The notes: a model not told the origin generated them from the sequence alone. A DNA stretch of 64,000 nt from Petrocella sp. FN5 (GCF_029210395.1 NZ_JARGDP010000009.1:1-64000), one strand, 5' to 3'; shown: positions 8,523 to 17,759, numbered from the stretch's first letter. Made by a program: numbers and translations.

Positions 8523-10214
8523 ATGAATCGTATTGTAAAAGAAAATGAGATAGAAAAGATTGTACTTGAATATAGGGTCAAAATGCATGCAATTGAAGAT
8601 TCAACTTGTAATCTTATTAAATGCCAGATTGAGAATATCTCATCAAGGATGCTCTTGGTAATAAATCAGAATCTAAAAAACAAAGATGAATCAAAAAGTT
8701 TTGAAAGTTTATATTATTTGATGAAAGACACCAAAAGCATATATGAAAAATGTATTCGTTTTATAGGCGATCATGAAATTCGATTAGAAAACAAGCAATT
8801 GGTGGACATCGTCACCGGGATTAAAGAAATGGCAGAAAATGCTGTATTTAATTTAGAAAATGGCAAGGACAATCCGATTGCCTATGAACGTATGGTAATC
8901 ATAAGTGGTGGTATTCTTAAGATCAAAGAAGCCTACCGTAAGAAAATGGACATGCTTCATGAGACATGTGCAATTGATAGCCACATAACCAAAGTAGAAC
9001 TGTTAGATTATATCCGAATTTATGTATTATCGTTTTTTGAAGCTATGGATGAACCGGTAAAAAAAATCATAAAAAATATTCTTGGTGATTTATGGGATAG
9101 TATAGAGAAAAATAAGTATATAGGGCTTTTAGTAGAGCAGAAAAAGGTTATGGAAGCCCTTATGATGGTTAAGGTGGATGACTTTAAAGGCGCGTTGAAG
9201 CGTCAAGAAGTGGATTTTCTTGAGGCACTAACGAGTATCATACAGGATGGTTATGAGCAGATTTTGATGAAAGAAGATCAGTTAAGCAGAACCTGCCAAA
9301 TTGAAGAACATGAAATCGATTTGTTATCAGATGAGGGCATTAAGCAAGCAATAGAAAAAAACATGTCCATCTATAAAGACAATTTGAATACAATGTTAAA
9401 ATATGTGGATGAGAACCATCAAAATAGTCATGAAGCTTTTATTCATTTGATGTACGATGAACTATACAAAACACATAGAAGCCTGTTGATGAAAATAAAA
9501 AAAGAATCCACAAACTATCAAATTCTAAGTTGTCATATACTGGAAATATTTGATCAATTAGTGGTCGGCCTCCAGAATCTGAACTTGAAATATAAAACAA
9601 CAGAAGGTCAAAAAATTGGAGATGCCATTTGTGATACAATATATATGAAATACGATACGTTAAAGGAAAAAGATACAGAATATCAGCTGGTCAAGAAAGA
9701 TGTCAGTATCATAGAGGACAAAAAGCTCCACGATATGAGGATGTTGATTGGAGAAAAAGCTGAAGGATTATTAGAAGAGGCTATAGATGGTTTGACGGAA
9801 GGTTTGTTAGATATTCAGACCCATTATCTAAAGGAAATGGCTCTAATTGAAGAAAAGGTTCATAAACAAAATATAGTCTATCTCAAAAACGACATATTGT
9901 TTGAACTAAGAACATATGAAGAGTTGATGCGCCATTCACTAAAAAAACTTATGGATTTGGAAGGTGACCATGTAAAGGCATTATCTTTACTGTTAATAGA
10001 AACTCAACGTGCTCTTATGAATGCACTGGATAGGGTACATATAAGAGTTATTGAACCCCATGAGCATAATCAATTTGATGGGAAAATACATGAGGCTATT
10101 TTAGCAGAATCATTAGAAGGGTTTGAAAAAGGGAGCATTATCAAGTGCCAGAGTGTTGGGTATCAATCAAAATCCGACGTTCTTCTTAGAGCCATGGTCA
10201 TTGCAGCCAAATAG
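8523..10214 (+). CDS. Alpha-helical / coiled-coil protein of unknown function
   Basis: This 563-residue protein is almost entirely helical and charged, with many Glu/Lys/Leu heptad-like stretches. It has no signal peptide, membrane segment, nucleotide-binding motif or cysteine cluster. I do not recognise the family. The last 30 residues (EKGSIIKCQSVGYQ, then LLRAMVIAAK) could be a small compact tail. It lies between two Hsp70-fold genes with 14-15-nt gaps and a strong GGAGG ribosome binding site, so it is very likely made together with them. A helical partner, nucleotide-exchange-like factor or filament-forming scaffold for the ATPases are all possible; none is shown by the sequence. Confidence 0.7.
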   Translation: MNRIVKENEIEKIVLEYRVKMHAIEDSTCNLIKCQIENISSRMLLVINQNLKNKDESKSFESLYYLMKDTKSIYEKCIRFIGDHEIRLENKQLVDIVTGIKEMAENAVFNLENGKDNPIAYERMVIISGGILKIKEAYRKKMDMLHETCAIDSHITKVELLDYIRIYVLSFFEAMDEPVKKIIKNILGDLWDSIEKNKYIGLLVEQKKVMEALMMVKVDDFKGALKRQEVDFLEALTSIIQDGYEQILMKEDQLSRTCQIEEHEIDLLSDEGIKQAIEKNMSIYKDNLNTMLKYVDENHQNSHEAFIHLMYDELYKTHRSLLMKIKKESTNYQILSCHILEIFDQLVVGLQNLNLKYKTTEGQKIGDAICDTIYMKYDTLKEKDTEYQLVKKDVSIIEDKKLHDMRMLIGEKAEGLLEEAIDGLTEGLLDIQTHYLKEMALIEEKVHKQNIVYLKNDILFELRTYEELMRHSLKKLMDLEGDHVKALSLLLIETQRALMNALDRVHIRVIEPHEHNQFDGKIHEAILAESLEGFEKGSIIKCQSVGYQSKSDVLLRAMVIAAK

Positions 10215-10228
10215 CAAGGAGGCAATTA

Positions 10229-11647
10229 ATGAAGCGCATTAGAATTCATGAAAACCATTATTATGTTGGTGTTGATTTTGGGCATCATACAGTAAGCATG
10301 AGTGCGTTAGAACATCGGACAAAAAAACCGGTTATGTTGGATAGGACAGGTGGATATGGACAAATCTATGTCCCGGCCAAGATGGTATATTTAGTCAAGG
10401 AGGCGACATGGCTCATTGGTGAAGAGGCCGTAATGATGCATACAAGTCAAGATACGATATTTTTAAAGGACCTATTATCAGCCTTTTATGAGAGAAAAAT
10501 ATTTCATATAGAAAGTGTTAATTACGAGTCTGAAACTTTAATTGCCATTTATATCAGTGAACTGCTTAAGCATTTAGAAAACATTAATCCTAATAGTATG
10601 ATTAAAGGCTTGACCATAACCTTACCGGATAGAGTTGATTATAGGGCACATTTAATATTGAAAGAAGCTGTAACCCTATACTTAGAAAAATCAAATAAAG
10701 GATTGAGTAAGTTACAGATCCATGTAATCTCTAACTCCGAAGCGATGCTCGCTTTCTTAGAAGGTTATAGTCTAATTGAAAGAAAACAATGCTACTTTAT
10801 GGATTTCGGTCATGAAGCCTTTAGAGTCTATGATGTCCACCTAGGGAAAAATACAACCATCCGTCTCATCATTGAGTCAAAAGCCTTATCTGGTTATGCT
10901 ATATTAGAAGAAATAGAAAAATTAATAAGTACAGCTTATTTAAATTATAATAATAGACAAAATTTGGATGAAGAAGAGATTAGACAGATTCAAGATATGT
11001 GTAAAACATATTATTCATATATTCTAAAAGCTTATCAAGGCAAGAATGATGTAAAAATAACCTACAAATTTGCACACCCACCTTTTCAGGCCAAGATATA
11101 TGTATCTGAACTAACGAAGGCTTTTGAACCCATTGAGTCAGTATTTGAAAAACAGTTAGACAAGCTTAATACATTAGAGGATGATTATGAGGTTGTGGTC
11201 ATGGGAAACGGATTCAGAAACCTATGGCCAAAGTATCACCTTCAGGAAAAAAGAATAAGTATCTTGGTTGAAGATTTGGACGCGGCATCAAAAGGGGCTT
11301 CATTATGGTCCTTAAAGCCTTATAGAAATCAAAAAGTGAATTATATTGGACGTTTAAAGAAAGACTATGGTGTTATGGTTCAAGAGGGTGAAGCAGAGCG
11401 TTTCTTGATAATTGCACAATCAGGTAGCCACTATGCTTCAGATTTTACACCGGTGGGGCTTATTATGGTTAAGGATAAAGACTTAAATCTTAAGGTATGC
11501 ACAAAGGATGCTAAGGACAAAATTGAGGAAGTTACTGCTATGGAGTTAAAGCCTCAAAATAGTGAAGCAATATTTAGAGTCACATTAAAAATAGAATTTG
11601 ATCATGAGATGCACTTGGTGCCGACGGTCTTTTATGACGAATTATAG
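10229..11647 (+). CDS. Degenerate Hsp70/actin-fold protein (DUF5716-like)
   Basis: This 472-residue protein keeps the outline of an Hsp70/actin-fold ATPase but with eroded motifs. The phosphate-1 loop reads DFGHHTVS (16-23) instead of D-x-G-T-T-N-S. The phosphate-2 loop reads MDFGHEAFR (about 190-199), keeping DFG but not GGGT. The adenosine motif reads VVMGNGFRN (about 323-332) instead of VGGSS. A short beta-rich C-terminal part follows (YIGRLKKDYGVMV, then FTPVGLIMV). ATP hydrolysis is doubtful; it may be a regulatory pseudo-ATPase. It resembles what I recall of DUF5716, a family often next to DUF5717, but I cannot confirm this. It starts 14 nt after the helical gene with AAGGAGG upstream. 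Confidence 0.7.
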   Translation: MKRIRIHENHYYVGVDFGHHTVSMSALEHRTKKPVMLDRTGGYGQIYVPAKMVYLVKEATWLIGEEAVMMHTSQDTIFLKDLLSAFYERKIFHIESVNYESETLIAIYISELLKHLENINPNSMIKGLTITLPDRVDYRAHLILKEAVTLYLEKSNKGLSKLQIHVISNSEAMLAFLEGYSLIERKQCYFMDFGHEAFRVYDVHLGKNTTIRLIIESKALSGYAILEEIEKLISTAYLNYNNRQNLDEEEIRQIQDMCKTYYSYILKAYQGKNDVKITYKFAHPPFQAKIYVSELTKAFEPIESVFEKQLDKLNTLEDDYEVVVMGNGFRNLWPKYHLQEKRISILVEDLDAASKGASLWSLKPYRNQKVNYIGRLKKDYGVMVQEGEAERFLIIAQSGSHYASDFTPVGLIMVKDKDLNLKVCTKDAKDKIEEVTAMELKPQNSEAIFRVTLKIEFDHEMHLVPTVFYDEL

Positions 11648-11659
11648 ACGAGGTGTTAT

Positions 11660-13297
11660 ATGAACTGGGAACATTACAAAGAACAGATAAAAATCAAGGG
11701 TGAATTAGAAGAAGATTGGTATATAATTGGTATCGACCTTGGCACAACAAACTCTGTTGCCAGTTATTGGAACAGTAGAACAGGTAAACCTGAGCCAATT
11801 GATGTTAGTAATGGATTCGGCAAGATACCGATGCCTTCAGTGGTTCAATACCGACAGGAAGAAGACCATGAAGGAGAATGGGTTATTGGTGAAGAAGCCC
11901 TTCAAACCTTCAGAATTTATCCTGAAACAACCATTATGTCCATAAAAAGGAAGATGGGTTCGAAAGATAAAATAAAGCTTAACAACCGAGATTATTTACC
12001 GGAAGAAATAGCAGCCATGATTTTGAAAGCACTGATTGACCATGTCAGAGGACTGAACCCTAAAATGATTTTGGCAGGTGTTGTGGTATCTGTGCCTTAT
12101 GATTTTGATGACGCAGCAAAAAAGGCAACCATACGAGCTTGTCAACTGGCAGGTTTAAGTGACGGTCTTATTGGTTTAATGGAAGAACCGAAAGCCGGTA
12201 CATTAGCTTATAACTTTAGGCATGATTTAAGCAAAGACGAAAACGTGATGGTGTTTGATTTTGGTGGCGGCACTTTGGATATAACCGTCTTTAATGTGGC
12301 CGAAAAAGAAGACGAAGCCATCCATCTTAAGGTTATAAGTGAAGGCGGTGAAGCCTATCATGGTGGTGACCATATTGATGCGTTGCTTTATCAACAGATG
12401 GTCAAATGGATGGAAGAAAAAACAGGACAGACAAGAGAGATGATGACGGTTGAAAGTGTAGCAGAGCTGACACAAAGAGCGAGGGAGACGAAGGAACGTC
12501 TTTCAGGTGTTATAAACTATAGAGTACCATATACTTTTTGTGTACCCCCCTTTGTACAAAACTTATCTAGAGACGCATTTGAAGATATTATTCGCCCTTT
12601 TATACAAAAGACAAAAGCATTGGTGCTTCAGACGTTAAAGGAAGGGTATAATGGACCTATTAGCCCAGATGAAATAAATAGAGTTATACTAGAAGGTGGA
12701 TCATCCCAAATGCCATGGGTAAAAAGAATGCTTGGTGAAATATTTGATGACTCAGATAAGATATATGTATCTGAACAACCGGCCCTAGATATATCTATGG
12801 GGGCAACTTATTATGCCGCTATGAAGCTTGGTCTTCTAAAACATAGAGATTTACATACTTCAGATCGACAAGTTCATTTTGAAATACCGGTACCCCATGA
12901 CATTGGTTTTGAGATAGATTATGAAGATAAAAAAGATTTCTATTCAATGATAAAAAGAGGTACCCCCTATGCATTAGCAAAAAAAACCATGAGATTCACC
13001 TTATCAGGCAATAATGATGAAGATATGACCAGCATAGACCTGAAAATTCTAGAAAGAATTAAGAAAGAGGATCAGCTGGAAAGTTGCAAACTTATTGGAG
13101 ATGTCAGAATACTAGGTCTACCCAAACGCCCTAAAGGTAAAACCCGACTAGAAGTGACATTATCTATTGATGAAATGAGTGGCACAGTGAATGGTCAGGT
13201 TAAAGATATGGGTTACAGTGGTGAATACGTGGCAAGTGAATTTAACCGTAAGTTTTCTCCAAGCCGCAATGAGATGCAGATCATACAAGCAAACTAA
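11660..13297 (+). CDS. Hsp70-like ATPase without helical lid (paralogue 2)
   Basis: This 545-residue paralogue has intact ATPase motifs: DLGTTNS (26-32), FDFGGGTLD (about 199-207), GGDHID, and LEGGSSQMPWVKR (about 344-356). A lid-less beta substrate-binding domain follows (VPHDIGFEIDYEDKK, then GLPKRPKGKTRLEVTLSIDEM), and the last 25 residues end YSGEYVASEFNRKFSPSR. An N-terminal extension of about 20 residues (MNWEHYKEQIKIKG) precedes the ATPase fold, unlike the other paralogues. It is clearly diverged from the Hsp70s at 6831 and 13311, so this is not a recent tandem duplication. It lies 12 nt after the DUF5716-like gene and 13 nt before the Hsp70-vWA gene. Confidence 0.85.
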   Translation: MNWEHYKEQIKIKGELEEDWYIIGIDLGTTNSVASYWNSRTGKPEPIDVSNGFGKIPMPSVVQYRQEEDHEGEWVIGEEALQTFRIYPETTIMSIKRKMGSKDKIKLNNRDYLPEEIAAMILKALIDHVRGLNPKMILAGVVVSVPYDFDDAAKKATIRACQLAGLSDGLIGLMEEPKAGTLAYNFRHDLSKDENVMVFDFGGGTLDITVFNVAEKEDEAIHLKVISEGGEAYHGGDHIDALLYQQMVKWMEEKTGQTREMMTVESVAELTQRARETKERLSGVINYRVPYTFCVPPFVQNLSRDAFEDIIRPFIQKTKALVLQTLKEGYNGPISPDEINRVILEGGSSQMPWVKRMLGEIFDDSDKIYVSEQPALDISMGATYYAAMKLGLLKHRDLHTSDRQVHFEIPVPHDIGFEIDYEDKKDFYSMIKRGTPYALAKKTMRFTLSGNNDEDMTSIDLKILERIKKEDQLESCKLIGDVRILGLPKRPKGKTRLEVTLSIDEMSGTVNGQVKDMGYSGEYVASEFNRKFSPSRNEMQIIQAN

Positions 13298-13310
13298 AAG
13301 GAGCAGTGAT

Positions 13311-15398
13311 ATGGGATTTTTAGGAATAGATCTTGGTACGACAAATTCAGTTGCCGTTATATATGATGACAAAAAAGATGCCTTAAATATCGTCAAAATC
13401 GATGGTATAGAAGAGGTACTGGCCTCTGCGGTGTGTATCTTGGATGATGAGATTATTGTTGGGAATGAGGCGAAAAATAGTGCCATTATATACCCGGAAG
13501 AGACAATTCTATCAATAAAACGACAGATGGGAGAATCTTACACCATAAAAATTGGGGAAAGGAACTATCAACCGGAAGACATAAGTGCCATACTTTTAAA
13601 GCACTTAAAAGAAGCGGCCCAGTTGCAAAGTGGTGAAACTTATGATGAGGTAGTTATCACCCATCCGGCTTATTTTACTGACAGACAAATATATGCTACT
13701 AAGAAAGCAGGAGAACTGGCTGGATTTAAACAGGTACACTTATTGTCAGAACCTCTGGCATCGGCTATTGAATATGGTTATAAACAAGGTTATGCTCAAA
13801 CATTATTAGTTTATGACTTAGGTGGAGGGACCTTTGATGCATGTGTACTGAAAGTAGTTAAAGATTTGAATGGCCATGAAACCTTTCAAGAGTTGGCGGA
13901 TGTAGGAGATATGCATTTAGGTGGTGATGATTTTGATCAGATTCTTGTAGATTATATGGTCGAACAGTTTAGAGTGATGACGGATATTCGGATTCAGGAC
14001 ATTGAAGCGCGTGAATCTGCAAGGGTACTTCATAAGCTTAGGCAAGAAGCAGAGTTACTGAAGAAAAAATTATCCAGTACCAATAAAGCCAGCGTAAAGA
14101 TTTACCCACTTATGGTACATGAAGGCATGCCTATGAATCTGTCACTAGAGGTGACGAAAGATGAATTTGAAGCACTTATACGACCGATGATCGATAAGAG
14201 TAAGGATATTATTAGTGAAGCTTTGAAAAGGGCGCAGCAAACGCCGGATGATATTTCCAAAGTCATACTTGTGGGTGGTTCTACCCTTGTACCGATGGTG
14301 AAAAGGATGGTAGCAGGTTTTATTAAAGAGCCATATCGAGCTACAGATCCAGCGAAAAGTGTTGCCATGGGTGCGGCAATGTATAATTATCTGATTCATT
14401 TGCCAAACAGCCAAGTAAAAGTTGGGCAGATTACAAGACAAAACTTTGGGACAGAAGCCATCACCAACATAGCTACGAATGAAAAATCATTAATCCCAAT
14501 TATTCCTATGGGCAGCACCATTCCTATTGAAGTGACTGAAGAAGGTTTTAGTGCCACCTCTGGTGCTAGTACCCTTAGAGTGGACATATTTCAGTGGGAA
14601 GAAGGTCATGAAGAAGAAAAAAAATATACTGGCTCTTTAATGTTAGAAGGAATTAGCGAAGAAGCGCGTATTTCAGTAAGGTATACCATTAATAGTGACA
14701 ATATATTTGAGGTTACAGTAAGAGATAAGAGCACCGAAAAGGAAATATCAGGCGAGTTTGACCGAAAGAAAACGATGCCTATATTGCCGGACGTAGAAAA
14801 ACATACAAGTGGAGAGGGTGAAGGTCTTAATATTGTTTTTCTTATGGATACCACAGGCAGTATGGATACCTATATTGAAGGAGTAAAAGAAAAAGCCATC
14901 GCTTTTTCTAATATCCTAGAAGCAAAAAAAATAGATTATAATTTAGGCCTTATTGGTTTTGGGGATTTATTAGAAAAAGAAAAGCCAAAAGTCTACAAGT
15001 GGACAAAAGACATACATAAATTTCAAAAAAAAATAACAAAAATACCAAGAACATGTGGTGGAGACATACCCGAGTCTTCGATGGATGCACTAGAAACAGG
15101 GATAGACTTATTGAATAAACTAAAAGAGGGTAAAAATTACAAGAACATATTCATCTTGATTACCGATGCGCCACCTCATGTACCGACAATGCGTGGTAAG
15201 ACAGTGGAAGACGTTGTGAATGCACTAATATCCCAAAAAATAACCACATATGTCGTAGCAAAAAAAGACTATAAAAGTCTTGAGGCATACGAACCCCTTA
15301 CACGCACAGGAGGTCGTTATTACTCAATGCAGGATGATTTTATGGATATATTGGATGCAATAGCGTACGCCATAGCGGATTTAGTTAAAACAACTTAA
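13311..15398 (+). CDS. Hsp70-like ATPase fused to a C-terminal von Willebrand A domain
   Basis: This 695-residue fusion begins with a canonical Hsp70 ATPase domain: DLGTTNS (7-13), YDLGGGTFD (about 168-176), GGDDFD, and VILVGGSTLVPMVKR (about 318-332). A beta substrate-binding domain follows at about 375-495 (GSTIPIEVTEEG, then FDRKKTMP). Residues about 503-695 are a vWA domain with a complete metal-ion-dependent adhesion site: DTTGS (about 513-517), the Thr/Gly loop of CGGDIPES (about 581-588) and ITDAPPH (about 617-623). The vWA replaces the helical lid of DnaK. vWA domains bind a protein ligand through the metal, so the fusion may tether the chaperone-like ATPase to a partner. The ATG at 13311 follows AAAGGAG; a longer frame from 13191 overlaps the preceding gene and is rejected. 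Confidence 0.88.
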   Translation: MGFLGIDLGTTNSVAVIYDDKKDALNIVKIDGIEEVLASAVCILDDEIIVGNEAKNSAIIYPEETILSIKRQMGESYTIKIGERNYQPEDISAILLKHLKEAAQLQSGETYDEVVITHPAYFTDRQIYATKKAGELAGFKQVHLLSEPLASAIEYGYKQGYAQTLLVYDLGGGTFDACVLKVVKDLNGHETFQELADVGDMHLGGDDFDQILVDYMVEQFRVMTDIRIQDIEARESARVLHKLRQEAELLKKKLSSTNKASVKIYPLMVHEGMPMNLSLEVTKDEFEALIRPMIDKSKDIISEALKRAQQTPDDISKVILVGGSTLVPMVKRMVAGFIKEPYRATDPAKSVAMGAAMYNYLIHLPNSQVKVGQITRQNFGTEAITNIATNEKSLIPIIPMGSTIPIEVTEEGFSATSGASTLRVDIFQWEEGHEEEKKYTGSLMLEGISEEARISVRYTINSDNIFEVTVRDKSTEKEISGEFDRKKTMPILPDVEKHTSGEGEGLNIVFLMDTTGSMDTYIEGVKEKAIAFSNILEAKKIDYNLGLIGFGDLLEKEKPKVYKWTKDIHKFQKKITKIPRTCGGDIPESSMDALETGIDLLNKLKEGKNYKNIFILITDAPPHVPTMRGKTVEDVVNALISQKITTYVVAKKDYKSLEAYEPLTRTGGRYYSMQDDFMDILDAIAYAIADLVKTT

Positions 15399-15432
15399 TG
15401 CGATATGAGAAAAACTAAAGGTTTGATAAAAG

Positions 15433-16581
15433 ATGTATAAAAGTATAAGCCCCATTGGAGTGGAGCATGGTTTCGTCATTCATATGATTTCAAAAAACGT
15501 CTATAGTTTTGAGGGGTTTTGTTATTGGATGTATCATCATGTAGAAGCATTTACGGACATCATAGAAGATAGAAAATTCATCAATTGGTTAAAAAAAGAC
15601 CTCGGTTTGACAAGACTTGCCAATGAAATAAAGTATCTGTATGAGAATAATCATAATATCGAAGAAATCATGGTAGGTATACTTAAGCTGTGTTCATATA
15701 CTAAGATGTTTGATGATTATGACTTTTTAATGCGATTGAGAGACCACTTAGAGAGACCAAAGCATCTGCAGTACAAGCAAAAAGCAGATAGGTTCTTTAA
15801 GATGGGGTATTATAAGGATGCTTTAAAATGGTATAAATCAGCTCAAAAAATACACTTTAATCCCTTAGTAGAAAACAATATGGCAGTTGTTTATATGATT
15901 TTTGAAGAGTTTGAAATGGCAAAAAAATCTCTTGAAAAATCCCTTCAATCGAATGGACATATTACCACATATCTAAATAAAGTCAAATACCATACAATGC
16001 TAGGTCAATATCCTGAAGGGCTTGAGGTATTAGATGAGATTGTAAATACCTTTGAAGATCCATTGATTTGGTACTATTATGGTCAAATCTATGAGCAACT
16101 CAAGCAATACATGGAAGCCCTATCTGCATATGAACGTGCATACGAGTTATCCCATTCTTCTGATATCCTTAAAGATATGGTTAGGATAGATTTAGAACTT
16201 GGCAATTTTGACCGGGTAAATTGGAGGATAAAAGAACAATGTAGTGAAACATTGCTTAAGTTATATATTAAGGCTCAACGAGAGAAAAGATTAGAAAATT
16301 GGTCTGAGTATATTATGTTAATGGACGAAGTTGTACGGTTGTCAGAATACAATAAAAATTATGTTCTAGAACTGGCTCATTATTATAAGGATTGTCAACA
16401 GATTATAAAAGCCATAGGACTTATTAATATGATAAACAAAAAGGAACGGTACCATGAAGAAGTACTATATACCCAAGCAAGTATAATTAAGCAAACAGGC
16501 AATTATGAAGGTTTTGATAACCAAATCGATGAGATTATTAATCAGTGGAAAAAAGAAGTGCGTAGCAACACAATCGACTAA
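15433..16581 (+). CDS. TPR-repeat protein of the Hsp70-like operon
   Basis: This 382-residue soluble protein has an N-terminal domain of about 100 residues (NVYSFEGFCYWMYHHVEAF, then FINWLKKDLGLTRLANEI) followed by at least four tetratricopeptide repeats from about residue 115 (KADRFFKMGYYKDALKWYK, NNMAVVYMIFEEFEMAKKSL, WYYYGQIYEQLKQYMEALSAY). I recall a similar N-terminal FCYW...W...LGL domain in clostridial proteins encoded near DUF5717 genes. TPRs often bind the C-terminal tails of Hsp70s, but the paralogues here lack an EEVD-type tail, so another contact must be used if they interact. It starts 34 nt after the vWA fusion and has a weak ribosome binding site (AAAGG, spacing about 11). Confidence 0.75.
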   Translation: MYKSISPIGVEHGFVIHMISKNVYSFEGFCYWMYHHVEAFTDIIEDRKFINWLKKDLGLTRLANEIKYLYENNHNIEEIMVGILKLCSYTKMFDDYDFLMRLRDHLERPKHLQYKQKADRFFKMGYYKDALKWYKSAQKIHFNPLVENNMAVVYMIFEEFEMAKKSLEKSLQSNGHITTYLNKVKYHTMLGQYPEGLEVLDEIVNTFEDPLIWYYYGQIYEQLKQYMEALSAYERAYELSHSSDILKDMVRIDLELGNFDRVNWRIKEQCSETLLKLYIKAQREKRLENWSEYIMLMDEVVRLSEYNKNYVLELAHYYKDCQQIIKAIGLINMINKKERYHEEVLYTQASIIKQTGNYEGFDNQIDEIINQWKKEVRSNTID

Positions 16582-16591
16582 AGGAGAAAAC

Positions 16592-17758
16592 ATGGAAAAA
16601 TTAAAAGTTTTGTATACACCTTTTTTGAAGCTGTTTGACCAAATCAGATTGTATATAAACAAAAAAAACCATATTGAAGAAAGTGTTGTTGGCGGTATTG
16701 ATATTGATCTTGAACAACTATATGAAGATCCGGAAATAGCAAAAAAACTACAACAACGTTATATTAAAACAATAGAAGACATTGAAATGCTTAAAGAAAA
16801 ATATAAAGCAGTCATCAATGAAATCACAGCCATGCAACGGATTGAACTAATGTCGAATAGAGGAAAAGCAGAACTTGAAAAACTTTGCAAAGTGTATTCG
16901 GAGACATTAGTGAAAAAAGGTGAGTTCAAGGATAAAATAAAAGGACAAGGCTATCGAACAGTTGATTATCTAGAGCAATATGAAGATCAAATGGACAAAA
17001 TAATCGAAATGATGAAAGGGCATGAAAAAAATCAGAGCATGGTAAAACAAGATTTGGCCTACTTGGAATCTGAAAAAAGTGAACTGATTTATCAAAGCAA
17101 TCGGTTAAAAAGTGCCTACAAATTTGTAAAAAATGCATTTATTGTTGTTGCCATTCTAACAGCTATAGCAGCTTTCATTCTATCCATCATTTATTTTATT
17201 AATAGAAGGCCGATTCTTCTTGAGGCAATGATAAGTATGGTCGTCATTATTGCAGCTACGGTATGGGTTTATGTATTTAGACGCTATTTGGTCTATGAAT
17301 TAAGTAAGAATCAAAAAATGATGAAACGAACCGTCGAACTGACAAATAAGACGAAAATCAAATTCATCAATAATCAGAGTGTCATTGATTATCAATGTAA
17401 AAAATATAAAATCGACAGCAGTGAAATGTTAGAACTACGCTGGGAAAACTATAAAAACCATATGCATGCTGAAAGACAGTATAAGAATATTAGCAACAGC
17501 ATAGCCGCAATGATGACGGATATTGAAGACCTATTAGAAAAAAACAATATTATAGAAGTGGACTTTATTTTGGACCACATGGATTATTTTGCCTCTGAGA
17601 AGGGTAGGAAAATACTATTAGAAAAGCACGTAGCAAAAAAAGATGAACTATACCATAATCTACAAAAAGCAGAAAGAGAAAGTGGTATGATGAACCTTGT
17701 TCTGACCAATTATAAAAGTCATGTCAGTCATGAAAACAATAAAGATAAGAAAAATTGA
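16592..17758 (+). CDS. Two-span membrane protein with flanking coiled coils, last gene of the operon
   Basis: The 388-residue product has a cytosolic-type charged coiled coil (about 40-175), two closely spaced hydrophobic helices (FIVVAILTAIAAFILSIIYFI and, after a short RRPILLE turn, MISMVVIIAATVWVYVF; about 185-235), and a second coiled coil (about 240-375) with a Lys-rich end. Both termini should lie on the same side of the membrane, most likely inside. I do not recognise the family. It closes the operon 10 nt after the TPR gene and is the only obvious membrane protein in it, so it could anchor the system. The ATG at 16592 follows AAAGGAG; a frame from 16505 would overlap the TPR gene. Confidence 0.7.
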   Translation: MEKLKVLYTPFLKLFDQIRLYINKKNHIEESVVGGIDIDLEQLYEDPEIAKKLQQRYIKTIEDIEMLKEKYKAVINEITAMQRIELMSNRGKAELEKLCKVYSETLVKKGEFKDKIKGQGYRTVDYLEQYEDQMDKIIEMMKGHEKNQSMVKQDLAYLESEKSELIYQSNRLKSAYKFVKNAFIVVAILTAIAAFILSIIYFINRRPILLEAMISMVVIIAATVWVYVFRRYLVYELSKNQKMMKRTVELTNKTKIKFINNQSVIDYQCKKYKIDSSEMLELRWENYKNHMHAERQYKNISNSIAAMMTDIEDLLEKNNIIEVDFILDHMDYFASEKGRKILLEKHVAKKDELYHNLQKAERESGMMNLVLTNYKSHVSHENNKDKKN

Positions 17759-17759
17759 C

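Noticed and set aside
13191-13310. A 40-residue N-terminal extension of the Hsp70-vWA protein
   Set aside because: It overlaps the preceding Hsp70 gene in another frame, while the ATG at 13311 has an AAAGGAG site and gives the normal Hsp70 N-terminus.
3800-17758. The Hsp70-like operon as a mobile or defence island
   Set aside because: No integrase, transposase, tRNA attachment site or flanking repeats were seen, and its base use looks like that of the neighbours.
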